Made by a program: the position numbers and the translations under genes
Shown here: one piece after another, positions 8,297 to 17,294 of the stretch
Layout of the letters: every line of letters starts with the position of its first letter
Numbering within the stretch: position 1 is the first letter of the stretch
From: Paenibacillus typhae
GTDB lineage: Bacteria; Bacillota; Bacilli; Paenibacillales; Paenibacillaceae
Length of the DNA: 36,908 bases
Direction: 5' to 3'
Assembly: GCF_900099765.1 (NCBI RefSeq)
Contig: NZ_FNDX01000057.1
Coordinates: forward strand, 1-36,908
Notes under the pieces: generated by a model
Seen by the model: the letters and a program-made list of their open reading frames with translations, nothing else
Told to the model about the DNA's origin: nothing
Database searches by the model: none

Positions 8297-10426
8297 CTAG
8301 TTCGTTGAATCCGCCGCATCTGTATCAGCTGCAGCATCCGTTCCATCGGTTGCAGCTGCATCACTGTTTGCAGCTTTCAGTGTCTTTTTCGGAATGCCGT
8401 CAAGGCCGTATTCCCAGTCATAAGCATCAAAAATCTTGCGTGCTACCGGTGCAGCACTGTTGGAGCCGAATCCGCCCTCAGGGATAACTACAGCAACAGC
8501 CAGCTTAGGATTTTCGCGCGGGGCAAAAGCAATAAACACGCCGTTGTCACGGTTCGTATTGGTTCTGTCTGTCTGCTGCGAGGTTCCTGTCTTGCGGGCA
8601 AAATCGTAAGGGAAATCAGAGAACGCTGAAACCTCACTGTTCATCCCTTTTTTAATTTCCCTCCAGAAGGACTTGTCAAAGGTTGTGACCTCATCTAATA
8701 CTTCACGGTGGAATTCCTTAACGGTATTCCCTTCAGAATCGGTGATCTTGCTGACCAGCTGCGGCTTGATCCGTACGCCTTCATTCGCAAGCGTAGAAGC
8801 GTACTGGGCAAGCTGAAGCACAGTATACCGTCCCTGCTGCCCGAAGGAAGCATAGACCAGGGCAGCCTGCGCACTTCCCGCCGCCTCAGTATCGGTATAG
8901 TTGATCTGTCCCAGGAACTCCCGCGGCAACCCGCTCTGGGTCGAAACGCCCAACCCGAATTCCTTCATATATTTATCCCACACATCGATCCCGCCGCTCT
9001 GATACTTTTCCCACAGCTTCTTGCCGACCATATCGACCATAAAGGCATTGGACGATTTCTCAATCGCTCTGGCCGGGTCCATAGTACCATATACGTGACC
9101 GGAAGCGTTACGGACGGAGGCATTGTCATTTTTACCGAAGTAGGCAATCCCTCTGTCCTGATAAATGGTAGAAGTCGTAAAAAAGCCTTCATTCAGTCCA
9201 ATGAGCACACTCAGCGGTTTGATGGTGGAGCCCAGCAGCACCGTAGAACCGAACTCATGGCCTGACATGCCCGAGGAGTATGGTGTAATGGTCCCGTTCT
9301 GATAGTTACCCATAATTTCATTCCATACATCGGTATCCATCTTCTCGGCCGTCCATACATTCGTATCATAGTCCGGCATGCTCGCCATCGCAACGATATT
9401 TCCGGTATCGACCTCCATCGCCACCGCGTAGCCGGTCAGTGCATCGGGATGCGTCTTGCCTTGGACGGAATGCGTATGCAGCCAGCTGATCTGATCGGTG
9501 ATCGCCTGCTCCGTCTTCATTTGAATCGATTTATTGATGGTTGTCCAGACGTCATTGCCTTTGACGGGAGGCACAACCTCTTCAACCTTTTCAGCCATAT
9601 TCTGCGGATTGACCGAGATGACCTGATATCCGTTTTTGCCGCGCAGCTCGCGCTGATACTGCAGCTCAAGCCCGTCAAATCCGACAAATTCATCGTCTTT
9701 GTAGCTCAGGCCGGGATCAGCATCTATTTTTTTCATCGCGGCCTGAATGTTTTTGTAAATATCCAGACTGCTGGAGGATTTGAACGGCTTGATGTAACCG
9801 ATCGTCTGCACGGCTACTGTGTCCTTGTCATAATGCCGGCTGCTCTCCTCGACAATTTCCAGACCCGGATATTCATTCTTGTGCTCCATAAAGTAAGCCA
9901 CTTCCTGCGAAGTCAGTCCTGCCTTGATTCTGCGGGCCATGAATCCGGAGTATTTCTTGAAATATAAGTCCAGCGAAGCGATGACATCCTCTTGTGTCAG
10001 CTGCGGACCAGCGGGGTCACCATATTTATTGAAATCCTCAACCAGCCGCGCTGCAAGCTCTTCGCCTTTGGCCTGGGCTTCCGGGGTCAGCGTGGTTTTA
10101 CCAGTCGCTTTATCCGTGGTTTTGGCAGTGTATTCCTTTGTCAGCGTAATGTATAACGACTGTACAGACGTTGAATAAGCAAGCTCCTCGCCCCCGGCTG
10201 CCCGGATTACACCGCGGATCGCCGCCAGTGGTACATTTTTGGTATCGCGGCTGGTTTCCACTTCAGTCAGGGTAGGCCCTTCAACAAACTGTAAAACGGC
10301 AAGACGGATGATAATGACACAGAAAATAACAAACGTGCTGAAAAAGAACACGTTAATCCGCAGGCCGAGCGAGCTCTTCGCTGTATTTTCATCCGGCGGG
10401 GTGGCCTGCTTACGGAAAAAACTCAC
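8297..10426 (-). CDS. Class B penicillin-binding protein (transpeptidase)
   Basis: This 709-residue enzyme has one N-terminal membrane anchor (about 23-48), a class-B dimerisation region, and a transpeptidase domain with S400-TIK403, S458-SN460 and K612-TGT615. These motifs define a D,D-transpeptidase that cross-links peptidoglycan outside the membrane. It most resembles the PBP2/PbpA elongation group, but the exact orthologue is not certain. The last 25 residues form an Ala/Asp/Thr-rich low-complexity tail. An extended -10 box (TGGTACAAT, minus strand, 10489-10497) lies about 65 bp upstream of the start and may give this gene its own promoter behind the transglutaminase gene. Confidence 0.92.
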   Translation of the reverse strand: MSFFRKQATPPDENTAKSSLGLRINVFFFSTFVIFCVIIIRLAVLQFVEGPTLTEVETSRDTKNVPLAAIRGVIRAAGGEELAYSTSVQSLYITLTKEYTAKTTDKATGKTTLTPEAQAKGEELAARLVEDFNKYGDPAGPQLTQEDVIASLDLYFKKYSGFMARRIKAGLTSQEVAYFMEHKNEYPGLEIVEESSRHYDKDTVAVQTIGYIKPFKSSSSLDIYKNIQAAMKKIDADPGLSYKDDEFVGFDGLELQYQRELRGKNGYQVISVNPQNMAEKVEEVVPPVKGNDVWTTINKSIQMKTEQAITDQISWLHTHSVQGKTHPDALTGYAVAMEVDTGNIVAMASMPDYDTNVWTAEKMDTDVWNEIMGNYQNGTITPYSSGMSGHEFGSTVLLGSTIKPLSVLIGLNEGFFTTSTIYQDRGIAYFGKNDNASVRNASGHVYGTMDPARAIEKSSNAFMVDMVGKKLWEKYQSGGIDVWDKYMKEFGLGVSTQSGLPREFLGQINYTDTEAAGSAQAALVYASFGQQGRYTVLQLAQYASTLANEGVRIKPQLVSKITDSEGNTVKEFHREVLDEVTTFDKSFWREIKKGMNSEVSAFSDFPYDFARKTGTSQQTDRTNTNRDNGVFIAFAPRENPKLAVAVVIPEGGFGSNSAAPVARKIFDAYDWEYGLDGIPKKTLKAANSDAAATDGTDAAADTDAADSTN

Positions 10427-10523
10427 AGTCTTTCACTCCTTTACATCTTAAATAAACCTTGCAACAGTACAACAGTACTTCCCCCCGAATTGTACCATAT
10501 AACAAGGTCTGACTTCCTCTTTG

Positions 10524-11669
10524 TCACAGTACGTCCTCTTTAATATGCGTTTCTCCGAAATCCGCTGTGTTGAACCAGTCTCCGCTTGAGGCCCAGGTAG
10601 AGTCGAGCGGAATCCAGGCCTCCCTATTGGGTATATAGACCTCATTCCAGGCATGAGCGCCGTACCCTCCCCGTCCATCATAGCCCCGGCCGGTAACCAC
10701 ACGCACCTGAAGCCCCTGGGAACGTCCCATAACGGCATACAGTCGGGCATAGTCAATACAGACACCGAGCCGGGTATCGAAGGTGTCCTGCGGCGTCTGC
10801 TCGTGCCAGATCCCGTTCTGCTCATAATTATCCGCCTTGGCATAATCATAGGCGACCCGCGAACCAATCCAGTCGTACAGCAGCCTGGCCTTTTCCTCGG
10901 GATCAGAGGCTTGTCCGGCAATATCTGCTGCGGCCTCCTCGATGTCCGGCGAGATGTCATGATCAATCACCTCATATTTGCGGCGGAGGATATCATTCAT
11001 CTCGGCGGCTACCGCCTTGGTCAGTACAGGCAGTCTGCTCCGCACATTTTCACCGGCAATCGGTTCAAATACCGCCGCCGCGCTCTGGCTGTATATAGGA
11101 GAGGACTCAACATAACGGCTAAAGCCGCTGTCGGGGTTCAGCCCGACTCCCAGATAAAGAACGAAGACCAGCAGCAGACCGCGCACCAGACCTACGGCAA
11201 AACCGACAGCCGCACCGCTTAGCCTGCTGATCTGGGTAATCCTCCGGTCACGCGGCCGCTCCTTCCGCCCTGGAAGACGGAAGGGCAGAAACAGGAACAG
11301 CAGGCCAAGCAGAGGGCGGATCAGGCTGTAGCCTATCAGCAGCAGCAGGAAAAACCGCACCAGCGGTGAACCCTCCAGCACCGACACTGCAGTATAATAC
11401 AGCTGCTGCCACCCGCTCAGTCTGCTGTCCGGCAACACTACAGATGCAGCCCATGCCTGGACTGCGGGAGAAAAATACAGCGCTGCCGGAATGGCGATGA
11501 CAAGCGCTGCCGCTGTCAGCAGCCCCGTGCCCAGCAGGCCGAACAGCCCGCCCGCCGCACGGCTGAAGCCGCGGACCCAGCCTTGAAAGACGGAGAAAAG
11601 CACAACCAGCAGCAGCAGGATCGAGATGAGATTCGCTTCTGTTAAGCTTGCTATCCAGCTGTCGAGCAT
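10524..11669 (-). CDS. Membrane-anchored transglutaminase-like protein
   Basis: From the chosen start this is a 381-residue protein. Its N-terminal half holds about four membrane segments and resembles CvpA-like modules. The C-terminal third is a transglutaminase/protease-like core with the catalytic triad C304 (RLGVCIDYARLY), H339 (GYGAHAWNEVY) and D356 (WIPLDSTWA). Such domains act as cysteine peptidases or cross-linking enzymes, here presumably on the outer face of the membrane. I chose ATG 11669, 6 nt after GAGGGGG. Starting further upstream would overlap the preceding gene by 60 bp. The upstream small membrane gene ends 17 bp away and the PBP gene follows, suggesting a cell-envelope role. 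The substrate is unknown. Confidence 0.85.
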   Translation of the reverse strand: MLDSWIASLTEANLISILLLLVVLFSVFQGWVRGFSRAAGGLFGLLGTGLLTAAALVIAIPAALYFSPAVQAWAASVVLPDSRLSGWQQLYYTAVSVLEGSPLVRFFLLLLIGYSLIRPLLGLLFLFLPFRLPGRKERPRDRRITQISRLSGAAVGFAVGLVRGLLLVFVLYLGVGLNPDSGFSRYVESSPIYSQSAAAVFEPIAGENVRSRLPVLTKAVAAEMNDILRRKYEVIDHDISPDIEEAAADIAGQASDPEEKARLLYDWIGSRVAYDYAKADNYEQNGIWHEQTPQDTFDTRLGVCIDYARLYAVMGRSQGLQVRVVTGRGYDGRGGYGAHAWNEVYIPNREAWIPLDSTWASSGDWFNTADFGETHIKEDVL

Positions 11670-11686
11670 TTCCATCCCCCTCGATG

Positions 11687-12127
11687 TTAATTTCCGTTCT
11701 TCCGCGCTTCCTCTATAAAGGTCTTGGTCGTATCCGTAATGCTCCACTTCCCAAGACTGACACCCCGGAAAGTGACTTCAACCTTATCCTCGCCAGCCGT
11801 GCCCTTCACCTCAAGATTCGGCGTTGTAATCGTGAAGGTGCCGTCCCCGCCAGAGGTATATTTTGCCTCCTTGGCTTCGCTCAGCATCACTTCCTGCGCT
11901 TCACTCTTCAGTGTGCTTACCGTACTGTCCGCCACCTTGTTTACGGCATCACCGATTTGCTCCATCGTAACCCCGCTGTAAATGAACAGGCCGGCGACAA
12001 TTACGATGACGATTGCCCATTTCAGCACCGTTTTGACGAGATTGATTACGGCAAACAGAATAACAAGTGCTATAACAATAACCAGCCAATTCTCTCTGAT
12101 AAATTGTGACCATACTGCCGGATCCAT
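11687..12127 (-). CDS. Small membrane protein, upstream partner of the transglutaminase gene
   Basis: I do not recognise this 146-residue protein. Residues about 10-50 form a hydrophobic region that could cross the membrane once or twice. The remainder is a hydrophilic domain rich in Thr, Lys and Glu with a likely beta-strand segment (GTFTITTPNLEVKG, EDKVEVTFRGVSLGKWSI). The frame is open further upstream, but a TATAAT box lies inside that part, so I chose ATG 12127. A GTG at 12136, 4 nt after AGGGG, is a good alternative. The 17-bp gap to the transglutaminase gene suggests translation from one mRNA and a shared envelope function. Confidence 0.7.
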   Translation of the reverse strand: MDPAVWSQFIRENWLVIVIALVILFAVINLVKTVLKWAIVIVIVAGLFIYSGVTMEQIGDAVNKVADSTVSTLKSEAQEVMLSEAKEAKYTSGGDGTFTITTPNLEVKGTAGEDKVEVTFRGVSLGKWSITDTTKTFIEEARKNGN

Positions 12128-12373
12128 CAATTTCACAACACCCCTATCAAAAATTTCATATTCATTATTATACATGAATGCCCCATATAATTCATGATTG
12201 CCTGACGGTATGCAGGTTAGACGAATAAAATGGTATAAGCCCCCAGATGCACACGTAAAGTACAAGTAGGCTATACTGCAAGCTTCCGCCTGCTGTCGTC
12301 CAGATTCCGCTGTTAAAAAGAAAACCGGCATGGCCCTCCGGGCTCATGACCGGCCCTACCGGAGGTGTAGACC

Positions 12374-13552
12374 TTGAAAACCGCACTGTGGCTGTATCTG
12401 TTTCTGTTTCTGGCCTTCTTTGATCTGCATGCCCAGTATCCGATTCTGACCCCGTTTGCCATGTCACTCGGGGCGGGTCCTGCCTTCATCGGCTGGATGA
12501 TGGGCATGTATTCACTGACCCATCTGCCAGGCAATCTGCTCGCAGGCGTACTTGTTGACAAGAATGGCAGCCGGCGCTACATTGTCTTCAGCCTCGTGGC
12601 GGCCGGCGCGCTGCTGCTGCTGCAGGCTTACGCCCAGCTTCCCTGGCATCTGCTGGTGCTGCGGGCGGCCAGCGGCTTTGCGCTGGCCTTCCTCTCCCCC
12701 GCCTGCATGACACTGCTGGCTTCGCTGTCGGATGATTCGGCAACGCAGGGTAAATACATGTCCGGCCACGGCATTGTCCATACCCTCGCCTCCGTGGTTT
12801 CTCCCGCAGCCGGTGCCTATATTGTGCACAGGGCAGGCTATTCCGGCACCTTCAGCACACTCGGCTGGCTGCTGATTGCCACCGGAATCATGGCTCTGGT
12901 CAGCGTGCCGAAGCATTCGCCTGCGCGTGTCCGCGCCGGTGCGCCTAAGACTATGCCTGCTCCGGCCGAACCCTCCCCAGCCGGCCGCAAGGAAGCCAAA
13001 ACCAGCCGGCGCTATTACCTGCTGCCATTCTTCATCTCTTGCTCGCAGGGTGTCCTGTTCTTCGAGCTGCCATTGTCGCAGGGGCAGGACGGGATGGTCT
13101 CCACAGGAGTCCTTCTCTCGCTGATGAGCCTCGGGGCGCTGTCCACGCTAAGCCTGATGTTCCTTAACCGCCTGTCACCAGCCATCCGCATTGCCGCAGC
13201 CCTGCTGGCGATGGCGCTCTGCTTCTTTACCCTTGCCGCATTTACAGGCATTCCTGCAGGTGCTGTCCTGTTCCTGCTCGGGGCCGCCAAGGGCGTGCTG
13301 TTCCCGGCCATGGCCTCCCTCTTTATCAGTCTGGGGAACGGCGGCCATCTGGGCCGCACCTTCTCTCTGCAGTCGATTGCCATGTCACTTGGCGCTTTTG
13401 CCGGCCCTGTTGCCGCAGGACAGCTTCGCGGTTATGTCTCCCCTTATTTCATTGCCTTTGTGCTGCTGATGACCGCAATCCTGCTGCTCCCGCCAAAAGG
13501 GGACAGCCTGCGCTCCGCATACCATCCAGGCTTAAACAGTCCAGCCGCATAA
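12374..13552 (+). CDS. MFS transporter
   Basis: The 392-residue protein has about twelve membrane segments arranged as two six-helix halves separated by a hydrophilic loop (about 178-210). The loop between helices 2 and 3 reads GVLVDKNGSRR, matching the MFS signature G-x3-D-x2-G-x-R. It is probably an exporter of small molecules or drugs, but the substrate cannot be told. The start is TTG, supported by GGAGGTG six nt upstream and an immediate lysine. It is divergent from the transglutaminase cluster and ends before a strong terminator. Confidence 0.88.
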   Translation: MKTALWLYLFLFLAFFDLHAQYPILTPFAMSLGAGPAFIGWMMGMYSLTHLPGNLLAGVLVDKNGSRRYIVFSLVAAGALLLLQAYAQLPWHLLVLRAASGFALAFLSPACMTLLASLSDDSATQGKYMSGHGIVHTLASVVSPAAGAYIVHRAGYSGTFSTLGWLLIATGIMALVSVPKHSPARVRAGAPKTMPAPAEPSPAGRKEAKTSRRYYLLPFFISCSQGVLFFELPLSQGQDGMVSTGVLLSLMSLGALSTLSLMFLNRLSPAIRIAAALLAMALCFFTLAAFTGIPAGAVLFLLGAAKGVLFPAMASLFISLGNGGHLGRTFSLQSIAMSLGAFAGPVAAGQLRGYVSPYFIAFVLLMTAILLLPPKGDSLRSAYHPGLNSPAA

Positions 13553-13647
13553 AACAACACCACAGGCTACAGTCTCATATGAACACTCCGGCAGTTAACA
13601 AAAGCCGCTAAAGTCCGCGTTGTACCGCTGCTGAAATCAGTCATTTC

Positions 13648-13681
13648 ATCACCCGGCCGCCGCCGGGTGATCTTTCTTTTT
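13648..13681 (+). terminator. Intrinsic terminator of the MFS gene
   Basis: A perfect 10-bp stem ATCACCCGGC/GCCGGGTGAT (13648-13657 with 13662-13671), closed by a CGCC loop, is followed by CTTTCTTTTT. It lies about 95 bp after the stop codon. Confidence 0.92.
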
Positions 13682-13839
13682 ACGACATTTCCCGGGTAAT
13701 GATTGCATTGCTGTCGTATATGGCTGTTAAAAATGGCGAAGCTTAGGTAAAATAACAGATACGTACCTGCATTAATGTTTAATCCGCTTAAGCAACCACA
13801 CTCTTTTCAGACCATTTCAGAGCCAGAGGTGACCCGCTT

Positions 13840-14196
13840 ATGTCCATTACAATCATTGTTGAAGGCAAAAACGACAAGAGCCGTCTGCGCCGCGTGCTTA
13901 GCCCCGAGGTCGACATCTTATGCACCTTTGGTACGCTCAATACGCTGAAACTGGATTCACTGCGGCGTAAAATCGGGGACGGCGAAGTATACCTCTACAT
14001 GGATAATGACAGCTCCGGCAAAAAGATCCGCGGTATTCTGCGCGACACCTTTCCGGACGCCGTCCATATTTACACCCGCAGAGGCTATGCCGGTGTCGAG
14101 GGCACGCCGGATGAATACAGTATTACCCAGCTCGAAAAAGCAGGCCTTGAGGAGTTCATCATCTACCCGCAGCCGCTCCCTTATCTGGAGCGGTAA
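13840..14196 (+). CDS. Stand-alone TOPRIM-domain protein
   Basis: The 118-residue protein consists of little more than one TOPRIM fold. The first strand ends in IVEGKND with the catalytic-type E8, and the metal site reads DND (D55, D57). TOPRIM domains occur in primases, topoisomerases, RecR and the RNase M5/OLD families, where they bind Mg2+ and cut or join phosphodiester bonds. A single small TOPRIM protein like this resembles B. subtilis YusF. Its substrate is unknown. The ATG is preceded by AGAGGTGA. The gene has its own terminator and no obvious operon partner. Confidence 0.8.
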   Translation: MSITIIVEGKNDKSRLRRVLSPEVDILCTFGTLNTLKLDSLRRKIGDGEVYLYMDNDSSGKKIRGILRDTFPDAVHIYTRRGYAGVEGTPDEYSITQLEKAGLEEFIIYPQPLPYLER

Positions 14197-14203
14197 CACA
14201 TGA

Positions 14204-14256
14204 AGAAGCCTTGTTCAGGTCCGCGAGCAGCAGCGGAGCCGGACAAGGCTTCTTTT
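14204..14256. terminator. Terminator between the TOPRIM gene and sco
   Basis: An 11-bp inverted repeat AGAAGCCTTGT/ACAAGGCTTCT (14204-14214 with 14243-14253) with a partly paired inner arm is followed by TTT on the plus strand. It lies 8 bp after the TOPRIM stop and 19 bp after the convergent sco stop, so it may serve both genes. The T tract is better on the plus side. Confidence 0.75.
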
Positions 14257-14271
14257 GTGCAGAAATATGTT

Positions 14272-14889
14272 TTATTCACGGGCCAGCTTCTTCAGGGAAT
14301 CCGCAAGGAATTCAGGCGTTACATTCTCCGTATCTCCGGCATCGTAGAGGCCGCGGAGCTGATTGTTCCGGTCGACCAGGCCGATCAGATTAGCATGGGC
14401 AAAGTTATCCTTATTGTCCCCGTATATGAGAACCTTGAAGGAGTCTGCCGCCAGCTTCCGCACCTGCTCCTGATCCCCCCGCAGAAAATACCAGCCGTCA
14501 TAATTCGCGTGAAAGCGGTCAGCGAACGTCCTGATGGCTTCGCGGGTATCTTTTTCCGGATCGAAGGAGATCGAGACAAACGCTGTATCCTTGCCGAAGC
14601 TGCCGTCCTTGACCAGCAAATCCTGGGTTTCAGACAGCATATACGTGGTAATCGGACATACATCCGGACACTCTGTGAAAAAGAAATAGACCAGCCGGGC
14701 CTTCCCTTCCGTATCGGCCAGCGTAATCTGCTTACCGTCCACATTCTCCAGAGAGAAGTCCTGTACTTCCCCGATGACCGGCAGCTTGCTTTTGGCCAGG
14801 CCCATTGAGTTGACTGCCAGAAAAGCCGCCAGACACAGGGCAATCACCAGCAGCAGCCAGGTCCATTTGTAGCGTTTCAAGGTTTGCAC
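14272..14889 (-). CDS. SCO1/SenC-type cytochrome oxidase assembly factor
   Basis: This 205-residue protein has an N-terminal membrane anchor (about 10-28) and a thioredoxin-like extracytoplasmic domain. The copper-binding motif is TECPDVCP (C74, C78), with the third ligand H165 in NFAHAN. SCO proteins deliver copper to, or reduce, the CuA site of cytochrome c oxidase subunit II. B. subtilis YpmQ is the known relative. The start is GTG with GAGGGAG upstream. It lies 15 bp downstream of ctaB, an arrangement that fits joint supply of haem and copper to the oxidase. Confidence 0.92.
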   Translation of the reverse strand: MQTLKRYKWTWLLLVIALCLAAFLAVNSMGLAKSKLPVIGEVQDFSLENVDGKQITLADTEGKARLVYFFFTECPDVCPITTYMLSETQDLLVKDGSFGKDTAFVSISFDPEKDTREAIRTFADRFHANYDGWYFLRGDQEQVRKLAADSFKVLIYGDNKDNFAHANLIGLVDRNNQLRGLYDAGDTENVTPEFLADSLKKLARE

Positions 14890-14904
14890 AGGCTTCTCTC
14901 CCTC

Positions 14905-15837
14905 TTAACCGTGGATTGTATTCAATACAAGCGCGATCAGACTGACAGTGAGGTAATTAATGGAGAAAAAGAAATTTTTCTTGGCCCAGGCATCATCATC
15001 CTTGGCTTTGAAGCCGATTATAGTCAGATAGAGCCAGGCTACAGACAAGCCAAGCGAGATAACGAGATAGAAAATCCCTGCATAATCATAGGCATACATC
15101 AGCACCGGCACCGGCAGCAGCAGCGCCACGTAAGGAATCATCTGGAACTTGGTGCGCCGTACCCCCTTGACGACCGGGAGCAGCGGAAAGCCTGCAGCTC
15201 TGTACTCCTCTTTGCGGCGGATGCCCAGAGCCCAGAAATGGGGCGGCTGCCACAGGAAGAGCATGGCGAACAGCAGCCAGGCACCAAGATCCACAGTACC
15301 GGTAACGGCAACGTAACCGATAACCGGCGGCATCGCACCGGAGATTGCGCCGACCGAAGTGCTCCAGGTCGAGGTTCTTTTAAGCCAGAGTGTGTAGATA
15401 ACCACATAAACGAACATGCCGACAATGCCAAAAATTCCGGCCAGGACGCCGCAGAAGGCAAACAATACAGCCAGACCGGCTATACCGAGCACGATGGCGT
15501 ACATCAGCACGACGTTAGGCTTCAGCCTGCCGGTCGGCAGACCGCGCTCGCGTGTGCGTTCCATTTTCATATCCAGATCACGGTCGAAATAGTTGTTGAA
15601 TACACAGGCCGAGGCCATCACCAGCATGGTTCCCAGCAGGGTCAGGATTAATCTCCCGTACTGGACATCCCATCCGGAAGCCACCCAGTAGCCTGCAAAG
15701 GCAGCGATCAGGTTGGAGCGGATAATGCCTGGCTTCGTTACTGTAATAAAATCACGCCAGCCGGCACCTTCCGGGGGTGATTTGGCTTTTGCTGCTGCGG
15801 AATCGGAAGAAGCTTGATATCTCAATTGATTGTCCAC
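14905..15837 (-). CDS. ctaB: Protohaem IX farnesyltransferase (haem O synthase)
   Basis: CtaB adds a farnesyl group to haem B to make haem O, the substrate of CtaA. The 310-residue protein has about nine membrane segments and the prenyltransferase motif NNYFDRDLD (81-89), where aspartates bind Mg-diphosphate, plus the family's YTLWLKRTSTWS segment. The start is GTG, with AAGGAGG about 10 nt upstream. It is first in a two-gene unit with sco. A 14-bp perfect palindrome lies 67 bp upstream of its start and may be a control site. Confidence 0.95.
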   Translation of the reverse strand: MDNQLRYQASSDSAAAKAKSPPEGAGWRDFITVTKPGIIRSNLIAAFAGYWVASGWDVQYGRLILTLLGTMLVMASACVFNNYFDRDLDMKMERTRERGLPTGRLKPNVVLMYAIVLGIAGLAVLFAFCGVLAGIFGIVGMFVYVVIYTLWLKRTSTWSTSVGAISGAMPPVIGYVAVTGTVDLGAWLLFAMLFLWQPPHFWALGIRRKEEYRAAGFPLLPVVKGVRRTKFQMIPYVALLLPVPVLMYAYDYAGIFYLVISLGLSVAWLYLTIIGFKAKDDDAWAKKNFFFSINYLTVSLIALVLNTIHG

Positions 15838-15903
15838 GTGTGGTGTTCCTCCTTATAAGGGACTTCTAAGCGTTCTATCGGAGCTTCCGATCATCTTACA
15901 TCG

Positions 15904-15917
15904 TTCTCAATTGAGAA
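15904..15917. promoter_or_regulatory. Perfect 14-bp palindrome upstream of ctaB
   Basis: TTCTCAATTGAGAA is a perfect inverted repeat in the 263-bp region between divergent ctaB and the YfhP-like gene. It does not match the Fur, PerR, Rex or FNR consensus sequences that I know. It could be an operator for a regulator of respiratory genes, but there is no direct evidence. Confidence 0.4.
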
Positions 15918-16100
15918 AAATATTCACTCCGCTGTTAACTTTATCATATCAAACCGTAAAAGACTTTGACAATCATTGGCCCGGATGTTCATCAATTCGA
16001 CAATTACGTGACTTTATTTATTTCCCGTCCGTCTAAATAAGTCAGCTTAAAAATGGGTAGTTATTAATAGAGAACTTCCGTACAAAGGAGATCTGACCAA

Positions 16101-17105
16101 ATGGATACAGCAACACATTTTGTAATGGGCCTCGGACTTGCCGGACTTTCTTTCGTAGATCCTGTCGTGGCCTCGCAGCCGTCCCTGGCAGGAGCCGTCA
16201 TGATCGCCACTGTACTGGCTTCTCAAGCCCCGGATGCCGACACGGCGCTGCGCCTCAAAAATAATGCCGTGTATATCCGCAACCACCGGGGGATCACCCA
16301 TTCTCTGCCCTTTCTGCTCTTGTGGCCGGCTCTGATTACCATAGTCATCGGCCCGTTATTCGGCCTTACAGACCTGCAGGCATTAAGTCATATCGCTCTC
16401 TGGAGCTTTATCGGTGTTGCCGTCCATGTCTTTACGGATCTGTTCAACACCTACGGCACACAGGCAGCCCGGCCGTTCACCGAGAAATGGATCGCCTGGA
16501 ACATTATCCATATCTTCGATCCGTTTATCTTCGGCAGCCACGCGGCGGCGATCATTCTCTGGATCAGCGGTATTGTGCCGCCGGCTCCGCTGTTCACCAT
16601 CCTGTATGTCTGTGTAGCAGCTTACTACGTCTGGCGGACGGTTGTACATGCCCGGATTACTCACCATATCAAAAACAAAGATATGCACCATGCTCCGGGA
16701 GAACGCTACATCGTTATCCCTTCCATCTCGCCTACACGCTGGAACGTGGTCAAAGCCAAGACAGACGGAAGCTATAATGTTGGCGTGCTAAACGGCGGAA
16801 GACTGGAATGGTTTAAGCACGCCGTATGCTCCACCCACCCTGCGGTTGAGCATTCCAAGTCACATCCGGATGTTCAGGCCTTTCTGTATTTTACCTCCTA
16901 TGCCGTGGCCGAAGTGGAGGAGCTTCCCTCCGGTTATATTGTACGCTGGGGGGATGTGCGTTATTTACACCGCAAGCAATTCCCTTTCGTGGCAGTGCTG
17001 GCTATGGACAGCGAATATCATGTGCTTAATACTTATGTCGGCTGGCTCAGCAGCGAAAAGCTGGATGAACGGTTCGCTATCGATCCAGGTTCAATGAAGC
17101 TCTAG
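16101..17105 (+). CDS. YfhP/YdjM-like membrane-bound metal-dependent hydrolase
   Basis: The 334-residue protein begins with the family's THFVMGLGLAGL segment, followed by DADTALR (46-52), NHRGITHS (61-68) and HVFTDLFNTYGT (109-120). The His and Asp residues in these segments are taken as the metal site. About four membrane segments lie in the first 185 residues and a soluble domain of about 150 residues follows. The family (DUF457-type) includes B. subtilis YfhP; its substrate has not been settled. The ATG is preceded by AAAGGAGAT. The gene is divergent from ctaB and ends in its own terminator. Confidence 0.85.
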   Translation: MDTATHFVMGLGLAGLSFVDPVVASQPSLAGAVMIATVLASQAPDADTALRLKNNAVYIRNHRGITHSLPFLLLWPALITIVIGPLFGLTDLQALSHIALWSFIGVAVHVFTDLFNTYGTQAARPFTEKWIAWNIIHIFDPFIFGSHAAAIILWISGIVPPAPLFTILYVCVAAYYVWRTVVHARITHHIKNKDMHHAPGERYIVIPSISPTRWNVVKAKTDGSYNVGVLNGGRLEWFKHAVCSTHPAVEHSKSHPDVQAFLYFTSYAVAEVEELPSGYIVRWGDVRYLHRKQFPFVAVLAMDSEYHVLNTYVGWLSSEKLDERFAIDPGSMKL

Positions 17106-17125
17106 CCTAAATTCCATCTTAACAG

Positions 17126-17177
17126 CAGGCAGGACGGCAACACCCCTTAGTCAGGGGATAGCCGCTCTGCCTGTTTT
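17126..17177 (+). terminator. Intrinsic terminator of the YfhP-like gene
   Basis: CAGGCAG/CTGCCTG arms (17126-17132 with 17167-17173) enclose further paired arms CGGC/GCCG and CCCCT/AGGGG, and are followed by TTTT. It lies about 20 bp after the stop codon. Confidence 0.85.
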
Positions 17178-17204
17178 GGTTTCACCCATTGGATATTATC
17201 CCAC

Positions 17205-17233
17205 TTGACGCCTGAGGCGGCATAGGGCACAAT
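17205..17233 (+). promoter_or_regulatory. Candidate promoter for the small membrane gene
   Basis: TTGACG (17205-17210) and CACAAT (17228-17233) are spaced by 17 nt. This would start a leader of about 125 nt before the ATG at 17365. The -10 box is imperfect. Confidence 0.35.
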
Positions 17234-17294
17234 CTCCATAAAGCGTTTTCAGTAGCAATTCTTCATCCTTGAAAATATTCCCTGCTTTACAGAC

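Noticed and set aside
15968..15996. Plus-strand TTGACA upstream of the YfhP-like gene
   Set aside because: The sequence 17 nt downstream is TCATCA, which is a poor -10 box, so no promoter was called.
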